Assembly (NCBI GenBank): GCA_030950395.1
Contig: JAUZRP010000070.1
Coordinates: 1-64,000, forward strand
Length of the DNA stretch: 64,000 nt
Origin: Desulfonauticus sp.
Lineage (GTDB): Bacteria; Desulfobacterota; Desulfovibrionia; Desulfovibrionales; Desulfonatronovibrionaceae
Direction: 5' to 3'
Part shown: positions 46,128 to 54,860 of the stretch, one piece after another
Numbering within the stretch: position 1 is the stretch's first letter
Layout: every line of letters starts with the position of its first letter
Program-made: the position numbers and the translations under genes
The notes under the pieces: generated by a model
What the model was told of the DNA's origin: nothing
Database searches by the model: none
Seen by the model: the letters and a program-made list of their open reading frames with translations, nothing else

Positions 46128-47480
46128 CTATCCAATTAATAAAGAATTTTCTGGCCACTTAAATCTTTCCTGAGATTGCCAGCTTTGTAACAAAGAAAGA
46201 AACAAAATAGGTCCTAATCTTCCAATAAACATCAAACATATTATGACCCATTTGCCCACAATTGACAGTTGTGGCGTTAACCCCACAGACAATCCAACAG
46301 TGCCAAAGGCAGAAACAACTTCAAACAAAATTTCTAAAAAAAGTCCTTTGCTTAAATGATGTGGCACGTCCCCACCTTCGCTGGCCAATAAAATAGCAGT
46401 AGCCACAAAAATCAAGACAAAAGCAAAAATGATCAATGTTAAAGCTTTATTTAAACTCTTATCTTCCAAAGCATACTTTCCAATAACGCATTGCTTTCTC
46501 CCAATCAAACTAGACCAACAAAAAGCAATAAAAGTTCTAAAAGTAGTGGTCTTTATTCCTCCAGCGCAAGAACCAGGAGACCCCCCTATAAACATTAAAA
46601 AAATCATAATAAGCAAGGATAAGTTGGTCATTTTGCTAACTTCTACAGAATTAAAACCAGCTGTCCTACAAGTAACAGACTGAAATAAAGCCGTAAGTAT
46701 GTTTTTTTTCAAATGAGTCTGCTCAGGATGAGCAAAAAACTCTGCAACAAAAATCAAAACCGTTCCACCAATAATTAAAGCCAGTGTTGTCTCTAGGACA
46801 ATTTTAGTATGCCAAGTTAACTTGCTCTTTTTTTGACCGGTTAACCATTCATATAGCTCTAAAATAACCGCAAATCCAAGCCCACCCAAAACAATAAGCA
46901 CAATAAAAACTAAATTTATCCAAATCGAATCCTGCCACTGGATCAAGCTAGAAGAAAACAAAGAAAATCCAGCATTACAAAAAGCAGAAACAGAATGAAA
47001 CAAAGCAGAAAAAGGCGAAAAATATATTGGATCAAACAAATACAAGCCCAGGGCACCTAATATTTCTATGATAAACACAAATTTTACCATTGAAATCAAG
47101 AAGTGTCCCAGATGAAAAGAAGGATCATGCAACAAAGATTGACCTATAGCGATCCTATCTGTAATAGAAATCTTTCTTCTCCATAAATAAAAAACCAAAC
47201 TAGTATAGGTCATTATCCCCAGCCCACCTAATTGGATTAACACCAAAATAACACCCTGACCAAAAGGAGAAAAAAAGGAGCCAGTATCAACTACTACTAA
47301 CCCTGTAACACAAGTAGCAGAAGTGGCAGTAAATAATGCATCTAACCAAGAAATAGATGTATTCTGTAAACTCAGAGGATGATGCAGGAAAATTGTACCC
47401 ACTAAAATAGTTAAAGCAAAAAAGTAAACAGGAAGAGAAAAAGGAGAAAAAAAGTTTTTTTTCCAAAAGTTTTTTTTCAT
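46128..47480 (-). CDS. Potassium uptake channel TrkH/KtrB
   Basis: A protein of about 450 aa with many membrane spans. Four pore-loop selectivity glycines are recognisable in TCVTGL, FCNAGF, CRTAGF and FGTVGL. It is the membrane subunit of the Trk/Ktr system with the RCK protein encoded 12 nt downstream. The ATG at 47480 is preferred over the adjacent GTG. Confidence 0.92.
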   Translation of the reverse strand: MKKNFWKKNFFSPFSLPVYFFALTILVGTIFLHHPLSLQNTSISWLDALFTATSATCVTGLVVVDTGSFFSPFGQGVILVLIQLGGLGIMTYTSLVFYLWRRKISITDRIAIGQSLLHDPSFHLGHFLISMVKFVFIIEILGALGLYLFDPIYFSPFSALFHSVSAFCNAGFSLFSSSLIQWQDSIWINLVFIVLIVLGGLGFAVILELYEWLTGQKKSKLTWHTKIVLETTLALIIGGTVLIFVAEFFAHPEQTHLKKNILTALFQSVTCRTAGFNSVEVSKMTNLSLLIMIFLMFIGGSPGSCAGGIKTTTFRTFIAFCWSSLIGRKQCVIGKYALEDKSLNKALTLIIFAFVLIFVATAILLASEGGDVPHHLSKGLFLEILFEVVSAFGTVGLSVGLTPQLSIVGKWVIICLMFIGRLGPILFLSLLQSWQSQERFKWPENSLLIG

Positions 47481-47550
47481 CACTCACTCAAACGAATAAT
47501 TTTTAATAAAAAAATATACCCTACGGCTTTTCACCAGTATTATATAGAAC

Positions 47551-47579
47551 ACAAATTATCAATTACTAATTACACAATC
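47551..47579 (+). repeat. Short 7-nt array at 3' end of ATPase E
   Basis: Units ACAAATTAT, CAATTAC, TAATTAC and ACAATCC run across the stop codon of ATPase E (47570-47572). The same TAATTAC/CAATTAC units occur at the end of ATPase C and upstream of ATPase E (48685-48712). Confidence 0.6.
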
Positions 47580-48619
47580 CTCTCAAACGCCTTTACATAT
47601 ATCCTGCTATTGGCTTTAGTGATATTTTTTATTGCGTCGTAAAACAAGATTTCAACTTCTGTAAATTTAGAAACTATATCAATATAACCTTTATACTTTT
47701 TATTATCAAAATATCCATTCTCCATAATCTTTTGGGATACAAATTTAAATCTATCTATGTCTTCTTTGCTTAATTTATTTGTCTGTATAAAAAAATCTAT
47801 CTCATTTTCTGCAATTTCTACCATCTCTTCTAACTGCTCTTGTAATGAATTATATTCCTTCCTAAAATCAAGCAATTTTTTTATGTGAGCCACACTCCCC
47901 CCTAAATACTCATAAATAAGCTCTATATCCTCACCCCTAAATCCCAAATCCTTCTTACTAATTAACCACGTCTTTATCTCCTCATATCCCAAATGGTCTA
48001 TTAGTTTAAAATCACTGGTTACTTTCATCTTGGCATTGCTGTATATCTCACTTAAAAATATCGTATTAGAAGTTAAAATCAAAACATGGGATAAATGAGT
48101 CTCTTTGGTTAAAGAAACGCAGAAATTTAAAAATTCGTTAAGTAATTTCTTATTCCCATTAATGTATATGTCTTGCAAAGATTGAATTTCATCAATAATA
48201 AAAATACTTTTTTTCTTTTCTTTTCTAAACTCTTCTAATAAATAATTAAATAAGTTCTTTTTATTCTCTTTTATCTTTCTCAATGTCTTTGCCTCTAATT
48301 TAAATAACCCAAAAATATTGTAATTCCTATTTAGTTCTGTTTGTATCTCATTTTCATCCCGTTCTTCTAAAATACTTTCTATAAAATTATCAAAACTACT
48401 AATAAGCACTCTTCTAAAATTTATATATTTCACATTATAACTCTTATCTTCTAGCAAATAATTTTCTATAATATACTCTATTAAAGTAGTTTTACCCGTG
48501 CTCTTTGGGCCATATACCCAAACAACCCTCTTGGGATTTTGCTTAAAATAATTTAAAAAAAATCCTATCTCTTTTTCTCTATTTATAAATTCTTCCCCCC
48601 TAAACTGCCTAATTAACAT
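47570..48619 (-). CDS. Archaeal-type P-loop ATPase, copy E
   Basis: A protein of about 349 aa. FINREKEIGFF, Walker A YGPKSTGKTT, Walker B IFIIDEIQ, LTSNTIF, and the end EILFYDAIKNITKANSRIYVKAFERI. It is nearly identical to copy B from the sensor region to the C-terminus. Between Walker A and B, however, it has the YNIFGLFKLEAK pattern of copies C and D. I use the ATG at 48619 because GGAGAG precedes it. It lies alone between trkH and uvrC, 36 kb from the other copies. Function unknown. Confidence 0.86.
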   Translation of the reverse strand: MLIRQFRGEEFINREKEIGFFLNYFKQNPKRVVWVYGPKSTGKTTLIEYIIENYLLEDKSYNVKYINFRRVLISSFDNFIESILEERDENEIQTELNRNYNIFGLFKLEAKTLRKIKENKKNLFNYLLEEFRKEKKKSIFIIDEIQSLQDIYINGNKKLLNEFLNFCVSLTKETHLSHVLILTSNTIFLSEIYSNAKMKVTSDFKLIDHLGYEEIKTWLISKKDLGFRGEDIELIYEYLGGSVAHIKKLLDFRKEYNSLQEQLEEMVEIAENEIDFFIQTNKLSKEDIDRFKFVSQKIMENGYFDNKKYKGYIDIVSKFTEVEILFYDAIKNITKANSRIYVKAFERIV

Positions 48620-48684
48620 ATTTACTCTCCTATCATTCGTGAGCACGTTAAATTAAAACCAATAAACTAATAATCTAACATAGA

Positions 48685-48712
48685 CAATTACTAATTACAA
48701 ATTACCTTTTAC
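48685..48712 (+). repeat. Short 7-nt array upstream of ATPase E
   Basis: Four units in register: CAATTAC, TAATTAC, AAATTAC, CTTTTAC. They lie about 65 nt before the ATPase E start. Confidence 0.6.
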
Positions 48713-48860
48713 AACTGTTAATTTCCTATCACCAATGCTCCATTTATTAACTATTATTTGACATCAAACTTTTCGTAACACCAAATAAAACGAACAGCAA
48801 ATAAAAGCAACCCTAATGCTCATTTAGCTTTTATAAATTATAAGATAACTCTAAATTTTA

Positions 48861-50630
48861 TTATTTTTTGCTAAAAAAAATTTCTAAAGAACTTTTTATA
48901 AATAAGGCTTTCTTATAACCAATCCCAGGAATAGATTGCAATTCTATTATATCTGCCCGTAATATATTGTCTAGGGTTTTAAACTTTTCCCATAATAAAG
49001 AAGCAGTCTTTGGTCCAATTCCTTTTAATTCAGACAATACATCACGATAAACTTCTTTGGATCTGCTTTGTCTTTGTTTAGACAATACAAATCTATGGGC
49101 CTCGTCGCGTAATTTTTGCAACAGTAAAAGATCTTTATCTCCTGGAGCTAATTTAACCCCTTGTTTATGATATTTTGAGTATATCTTATCATCTAAATTT
49201 CCCAAACTTCTCGAACTTCCTTTACTAATAGCCAAAACTTCAACTCTATCTTCCACTCCCATTAGCCGTAATTGCTTCAAAAAATAATCCAAATGGGTAA
49301 GTCCACCATCAATTAAAAACAAATCTGGCCAATTATTATATTTAGCTTTTTTTTGCAAAAACAATTTATAAGGCAAAAAATCATTTCTATTTATATTGTC
49401 AAATTTATACAATCTATATTTCTCCTTAACAAATTTATTATCTTCAAAATAAACGCTTCCAAGATAAGTATTATTTCCATAAAAATGAGATACGTCTAAG
49501 GATTCTATACTGGCAATGCTTTTAGAAGGGAAAATATTTTTTAAGATAGATTGTTTTTTATCATAACTATAAAGTAAATTTTCTTCAGCTATTTTAAAAA
49601 AATCATCATATTTTTTTTGACCACAAATAATCTTTGTTTTTATTTTTTTTTCTTGAAAAATATTTTCTAGTTCTTTTAAATCAACGTTATCTGAAATAAC
49701 TATCTTATCTGGTACATTGTCATTAAATAAATAAAACTGAATTAAAACAAAAGACCATAATTCCGTATTATCCTGAACAATAACATTTGAAAAATTAAAA
49801 TTTTTCTTGTCAATTAACTTTCCTTCTCGCATAGATAACACACTTAAATACACGTTGTCATCTTTTGTTTTTAAATAAAAAATATCTGTGTTTTGATTTT
49901 CAAAATTTACTACATTCTGTTTTTCCAGCATTGATTTAATATATTTTAATTTATCACGCACAAAAGCAGCTTTTTCAAATTCTAAATTATCTGCATACAT
50001 TTGCATTTCTTTTTTTAAAACATTAATTAATTCTTTAGATTTTCCTTTTAAAAACAATTCTACTTTTTGTACTTCTTTTTGATATTCATTATAATCAACA
50101 TCATAACAACATGGAGCAAAACATCTATTTAAATGGTATTGTAAGCAAGGACGCATCCTATTTTTAAATTGATGTTTACCACATTTTCTTAATTTAAAAT
50201 TTTTATTAATCAATTTTATAATTTCACGTACCTGATAAGAAGAAGGATATGGTCCAAAAACAACACATCCAGCCTTAGGACGTCTAGCAATTTTTAAACT
50301 AGGATATTTCTCTTGTTTATCTAAAATAATTAAAATATATTGTTTATCATCTCTAAAATAAATGTTATATTTAGGTTTATACTTCTTTATTAAATTGGCT
50401 TCCAGGAGAAGTGCTTCTTTTTCAGAATTGGTAATAATAAAATCAATATGTTTTACCTGAGATATTAAACTTTTTACTTTAAAATCAAAAATATTTTTTT
50501 GAAAATAGCTCCTGACTCTTTTAGCTAAATTTTTAGCCTTACCTACATAAAGAACATTATTTTCTCCATCTTTCATTAAATATACACCACTTTTAGGAGG
50601 TAAAGTTGCAAGAAAGTCTTTAGAAATCAT
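48861..50630 (-). CDS. uvrC: Excinuclease ABC subunit C
   Basis: The dual-incision nuclease of nucleotide excision repair. The protein is 589 aa: GIY-YIG domain at the N-terminus (SGVYLMKDGENNVLYVGKAK), a Cys-containing middle (CLQYHLNRCFAPCC), a UVR motif (about 195-230), an RNase H-like nuclease (SLDVSHFYGNN, DLFLIDGGLTHL, DEAHRFVLSKQR), and tandem helix-hairpin-helix at the C-terminus (LKGIGPKTASLL, IPGIGYKKA). A 25-nt gap separates it from the unknown gene upstream. Confidence 0.96.
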   Translation of the reverse strand: MISKDFLATLPPKSGVYLMKDGENNVLYVGKAKNLAKRVRSYFQKNIFDFKVKSLISQVKHIDFIITNSEKEALLLEANLIKKYKPKYNIYFRDDKQYILIILDKQEKYPSLKIARRPKAGCVVFGPYPSSYQVREIIKLINKNFKLRKCGKHQFKNRMRPCLQYHLNRCFAPCCYDVDYNEYQKEVQKVELFLKGKSKELINVLKKEMQMYADNLEFEKAAFVRDKLKYIKSMLEKQNVVNFENQNTDIFYLKTKDDNVYLSVLSMREGKLIDKKNFNFSNVIVQDNTELWSFVLIQFYLFNDNVPDKIVISDNVDLKELENIFQEKKIKTKIICGQKKYDDFFKIAEENLLYSYDKKQSILKNIFPSKSIASIESLDVSHFYGNNTYLGSVYFEDNKFVKEKYRLYKFDNINRNDFLPYKLFLQKKAKYNNWPDLFLIDGGLTHLDYFLKQLRLMGVEDRVEVLAISKGSSRSLGNLDDKIYSKYHKQGVKLAPGDKDLLLLQKLRDEAHRFVLSKQRQSRSKEVYRDVLSELKGIGPKTASLLWEKFKTLDNILRADIIELQSIPGIGYKKALFIKSSLEIFFSKK

Positions 50631-50654
50631 TTTGGCAAAATAAAAATATAGATA

Positions 50655-51380
50655 TCATAGAATAGACTTTATGTGTTTTTTATGATTTGTATAAACACTG
50701 TCTAAAAAAGACAAAATTTTTTTTACAGTTTTTTTATCTGTTGGCAGGTAGGGATAAACTTTTAAACCAAAATCATCTGCTGTCATCTTTTTAAACTTAA
50801 ACTCCTGATCAATATTATAAACAAAACCAGAACCTGTTATATCTGCTTTTTGACTATCATCTAAAGATACCTGCTTACAAAACTGTAAAAATTCACTAGG
50901 AGAATAGTACTTATTTACGTTTTCTATGTCAGAATTTATTTTATCTATCAATTTAACTGCCAAATCATAATGAAAGGTAACTTGTTTTCTATTTTTTACT
51001 AATTTTACTTTCCCTTCTCTATATTCTTTTATTTTTTTACTCAGTTGCAAATAATAAAGACAAAAACATTTTTTATATTTTTTACGTAAAAACAAGGCAA
51101 AAGGACAATTTATTTCTTGAGTTGCATAGGGAGTATAATCCATCTGAATATTTAAATTTTCCCAAAATTTTACCCAATTTTCTTTAGTTACTAAAAAATT
51201 AGCTAAAATAGCCTTTAAATCTTCTATCTTTTGAGCCTGTTTTTTTAACTCTTGAATATTTTTCTTTAGAAAATCTATTTCAAGCTCTATGTTGCGTCTG
51301 TGTCCAAAGAAATTATCTGCTGTTTCTTTTAGTACACTTGCTGCCAATTCTTTCGTTAAATCTTCAGAAAAAGAAGACAT
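50655..51380 (-). CDS. Unknown protein, 241 aa, coiled coil
   Basis: I do not recognise the family. The N-terminal 60 residues are helical with coiled-coil character (IELEIDFLKKNIQELKKQAQKIEDLKAIL). Then come conserved-looking aromatic and Cys positions (NCPFALFLRKKYKKCFCLYY) and a C-terminal part with VYPYLPTDKKTVKK. No signal peptide or membrane span. It is probably in one transcript with uvrC. Confidence 0.7.
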   Translation of the reverse strand: MSSFSEDLTKELAASVLKETADNFFGHRRNIELEIDFLKKNIQELKKQAQKIEDLKAILANFLVTKENWVKFWENLNIQMDYTPYATQEINCPFALFLRKKYKKCFCLYYLQLSKKIKEYREGKVKLVKNRKQVTFHYDLAVKLIDKINSDIENVNKYYSPSEFLQFCKQVSLDDSQKADITGSGFVYNIDQEFKFKKMTADDFGLKVYPYLPTDKKTVKKILSFLDSVYTNHKKHIKSIL

Positions 51381-51748
51381 TTTTCCCTACTTTCATTAGG
51401 TTAAAAGTTTTAAGTACCAGTATTAAGACGTAGGTCCTAAGGCTCTTGCTTATGCTTCTACAATTTGCCTTAAATCCAACGATAAAACGTATCTACCTCA
51501 AACAGGTATGAAAATCAACGCTCAACAAACATAAGGACGAAGCTAAAAACATTGCAAATTCGTCTCACCCAAAACCATCTCAAGTTACGTAGGAATAATG
51601 CGTAACTTATCTTTTATTTTGACAAAATTTAACGAATTTGGCAAGGCAGGGACTAAAAATTAACTTACTAGACGATAACCTCAAAGATTATTGAAAAGAA
51701 ACAATTTTCTTGCAGGTTTTCCAACTAACTGCTATTAAAATTGACCTT
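51381..51748. other. Divergent intergenic
   Basis: About 370 nt between the unknown coiled-coil gene and the M50 protease gene. I see no gene or tandem array. A TTGACA at about 51638 has no matching -10 box at the usual spacing. Confidence 0.5.
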
Positions 51749-52390
51749 ATGGAGACAGTTTATAATTTTTTAAGAGAACTTTCGATTTTTATTTTGCCCT
51801 TAATGTTAGGTATTATCCTGCATGAAGTGGGGCATGGATACGTAGCCTATCTTTTGGGAGATCCCACTGCTAAACAAGCTGGAAGGCTTACCTTAAATCC
51901 CATAAAACACCTTGATCCACTTGGACTAGCTGTACTTCTTATCACCAGAAAAATTGGTTGGGCCAAGCCTGTGCCTATTAATCCTGCCTATTTTAAAGAC
52001 CTAAAAAAGGGATTATTTTGGGTCTCTGCTGCTGGTCCAGCAGTAAACTTTGCTCTAGCTCTAATTTTTTGGTTAATTTTCAAACTAGTACCACTTATCA
52101 TGACTTCAAGTCCTTCCTTTGTTCAAATCTATATTTTGTATCCTATTTATTTAATATCTAGTGCAGGAGTTATAGTAAACATTATTTTAGGAGTATTTAA
52201 TCTTATACCCTTTCCTCCCCTAGATGGGAGTAAAATGCTGCTTTATTTTTTGCCTAACTCCTGGATAAAAAAATATTTAGAACTAGAAAAATTTGGCTTA
52301 GTTATTTTATTAGTACTAATTTTCCTGGGCTATTTGGATCATTTTCTAACTTACTTGCTAAACTTTATTTACAAATACATTTTAAATTAA
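51749..52390 (+). CDS. Membrane site-2 protease, M50 family
   Basis: A protein of about 213 aa with five or six spans. The zinc motif HEVGHG is near residue 27, and the second conserved site is NLIPFPPLDGSKML, where the Asp is a zinc ligand. Short M50 proteins of this kind are cytoplasmic-side intramembrane proteases. I chose the ATG at 51749; a TTG at 51710 is possible, and neither has a clear ribosome site. trpS follows after 10 nt. Confidence 0.88.
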   Translation: METVYNFLRELSIFILPLMLGIILHEVGHGYVAYLLGDPTAKQAGRLTLNPIKHLDPLGLAVLLITRKIGWAKPVPINPAYFKDLKKGLFWVSAAGPAVNFALALIFWLIFKLVPLIMTSSPSFVQIYILYPIYLISSAGVIVNIILGVFNLIPFPPLDGSKMLLYFLPNSWIKKYLELEKFGLVILLVLIFLGYLDHFLTYLLNFIYKYILN

Positions 52391-52400
52391 GGAGTACGTG

Positions 52401-53393
52401 ATGACACAAACTAAAGCCACTATTGTTTCTGGTATGCGCCCCACAGGTCCTCTTCATCTCGGTCATTACTTTGGAGTCCTGGAAAACTGGTTAAATTTTC
52501 AAAAAGAATATAAATGTTATTTTTTTGTGGCAGACTGGCATGCCCTTACTACTGAATATAATAACCCCCAAAAAGTAAAAAACTTTATTTCTGAGCTGGT
52601 CAAAGACTGGCTAGCTGTGGGCCTTGACCCTAAAAAATGCATACTTTTTATCCAATCTCAAATAAAACCACACGCAGAATTACATTTAATCCTTTCTATG
52701 CTAACTCCCTTGGGTTGGCTAGAACGAAATCCTACCTACAAAGAAGTAAAGCACGAACTTGCGGCCAAAAATCTCAATACTTATGGCTTTTTGGGATATC
52801 CAGTACTTATGGCCTCTGACATTTTAATTTACAGGCCCAATTACGTCCCTGTAGGAGAAGATCAACTTCCCCATCTCGAATTAACCAGAGAAATAGCTAG
52901 AAGATTTAACTTTTTGTATGGCAATACCTTCCCTGAACCTCAAGCTAAATTAACAGAAGCTTCGCGTCTCCCCGGTTTAGATGGACGAAAAATGAGCAAA
53001 AGTTACAATAATTCCATTTACTTAAGTGAAGATTTCTCAAGTGTTCAAAAAAAGATTATGTCCATGCTCACTGATACCAATAGAAAAAGAAAATCAGACC
53101 CAGGAGACCCTGCCAGATGTAATCTTTATCCATATCATAGACTATTAACTCCAACTCAAATACGAGAAGAAATAAAAGAAAATTGCACTCAGGCCAAATG
53201 GGGATGTGTAGATTGTAAGAAAATTCTCTTGTCTAACCTAGAAAAATTACTTATCCCCATCCATGAAAAAAGAAAACAATTGGACAATAATCCTTCTTTA
53301 ATAGAAGAAATTTTAGACCAAGGCAATAAACTTGCTTTAGAAACAGCAGAACGCACTATGTCTCTAGTACGAGAAAAAATTAATTTTATTTAA
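52401..53393 (+). CDS. trpS: Tryptophanyl-tRNA synthetase
   Basis: A 330-aa class I synthetase with PTGPLHLGHYFGVLENW (HIGH-type) and GRKMSKSYNN (KMSKS). A CTQAKWGCVDCKK segment adds three cysteines near the C-terminus, which may bind metal. The ATG at 52401 fits AAGGAG at 6 nt better than the GTG at 52398. Operon with the M50 protease is a frequent arrangement. Confidence 0.95.
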   Translation: MTQTKATIVSGMRPTGPLHLGHYFGVLENWLNFQKEYKCYFFVADWHALTTEYNNPQKVKNFISELVKDWLAVGLDPKKCILFIQSQIKPHAELHLILSMLTPLGWLERNPTYKEVKHELAAKNLNTYGFLGYPVLMASDILIYRPNYVPVGEDQLPHLELTREIARRFNFLYGNTFPEPQAKLTEASRLPGLDGRKMSKSYNNSIYLSEDFSSVQKKIMSMLTDTNRKRKSDPGDPARCNLYPYHRLLTPTQIREEIKENCTQAKWGCVDCKKILLSNLEKLLIPIHEKRKQLDNNPSLIEEILDQGNKLALETAERTMSLVREKINFI

Positions 53394-53489
53394 AAATAAC
53401 TACAAAAAATCAAAACTATACTTAAACCTTAATTATAAAAATTAAGCGTTCAACACTAAAAGAATTTTTTCCAATTTCTATTAAACTTA

Positions 53490-54785
53490 TTAAACTTGAT
53501 GATAAATATTTTGAATTAAAGTATTTAAGCCATATCTAAGAATGGTATAACTATAATATCGTGCAGCTAAATTATAATTATATTCTGTAATTTCTTGACG
53601 ATATGAAGCATCATAAAGTAATTTTTTAGCTTCTTCCAAGACATATTCTGTTATAAATCCTTCCATAACCGGCACTTTAAAACCTTTGGGCTCAATATCT
53701 CTCATCCATACTGGATATCTATTTACAATAATAGGCACTTTATAATAAAAAGACTCTAACAAAGCATTGCCAAAACCTTCGTAAATACTAGGATAGATCA
53801 CTAAATCTGCTTGTTGATAAATATCAGAAAGAACATAAATCTTTTTACCATAACAATTTCTGTGTCGTTTATAATTTACCCTATCCCCAAAGAAACGAAT
53901 ATCCACCCCCACAGATTCTGCTAATTTCATCAACTGATATTGATATTCACTGCCTTCGTCTCCTGCTGGATGAGAAACAATTAATTTACACTTAGGATCT
54001 TTTAGACGCTGAAGTAAATTAATACTATGTTCTATACCTTTTCTAGGAACAACTCTGGTAGGTTGTAAAATCAACTTATCGCCTGGTTCCAAACCAATTT
54101 CTTGTCTGATATCAGCTGCATATTCATCTGGTGGTTCTGGTGGTTTGTGAAAATTAATTACGTTTGGAATTAGTATAGAAGAAACACCTTTTCTTAAAGC
54201 TAATTCTTCTCTGGCACTCTGATTTATGACCACGTGTTGCAAGTAAACATCTCTTGGAGGAAAGGCCATATCCAGAAAATCAGGCACACAATTAACCTGA
54301 AAACGACTCCTTTCCCAATAAAAATCGTGATGATGAGCAATAGCAGGCATTACAGTTTCTGAAAGAAATTCTGTTATAGCAAGGCCTAAGGGTAAATGCA
54401 TAGGAATAGTTAAGGCATTTTGAATAATTAATAGGTCCAGATCAAACTCTTTAACAAAATCATATATAGTATGTTTTAAGTATTCTGCCAAATTATGAAT
54501 TCTTCTGGTAACAAGCTCACTTCTGCGAGTTTTACCCCATATTCTTTCATTTATCCATTCATTTTCCGGATGTTTAAAATAGGCTTCTGGCACGCACATG
54601 TAGGTTTCTTTATTTTCTTTTTCTAACAATCCTGCATACCAAAAACATTCATATCCTTCCTTAGTAAGCACTTCCGCCCATTTTGCAGCTTCTAAAGAAA
54701 CTCCATCCGTACCTGCAAACCTTGTAGAGACAAAACCTATTCTGGAAACCAGACCTCTTTTTTGTAAAGAGTTTTGTATTGACAT
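53490..54785 (-). CDS. GT4-type glycosyltransferase
   Basis: A 431-aa GT-B fold enzyme. The N-terminal domain starts SRIGFVSTRFAGTDGVSLEAAKW. The C-terminal nucleotide-sugar domain has LQPTRVVPRKGIEHS and YPSIYEGFGNALLESFYYKVPIIV (E-x7-E). AGGAG precedes the ATG. The gene is divergent from a glycerate kinase gene 75 nt away; an acceptor based on glycerate is one possibility, but the substrates cannot be read from sequence. Confidence 0.83.
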   Translation of the reverse strand: MSIQNSLQKRGLVSRIGFVSTRFAGTDGVSLEAAKWAEVLTKEGYECFWYAGLLEKENKETYMCVPEAYFKHPENEWINERIWGKTRRSELVTRRIHNLAEYLKHTIYDFVKEFDLDLLIIQNALTIPMHLPLGLAITEFLSETVMPAIAHHHDFYWERSRFQVNCVPDFLDMAFPPRDVYLQHVVINQSAREELALRKGVSSILIPNVINFHKPPEPPDEYAADIRQEIGLEPGDKLILQPTRVVPRKGIEHSINLLQRLKDPKCKLIVSHPAGDEGSEYQYQLMKLAESVGVDIRFFGDRVNYKRHRNCYGKKIYVLSDIYQQADLVIYPSIYEGFGNALLESFYYKVPIIVNRYPVWMRDIEPKGFKVPVMEGFITEYVLEEAKKLLYDASYRQEITEYNYNLAARYYSYTILRYGLNTLIQNIYHQV

Positions 54786-54860
54786 CTTGCCTTAACTCCT
54801 CCTATAATTTATAGAAAATGTTGCCTAAACTATAACTTTACCCACTGTCAAGCAAATCAA

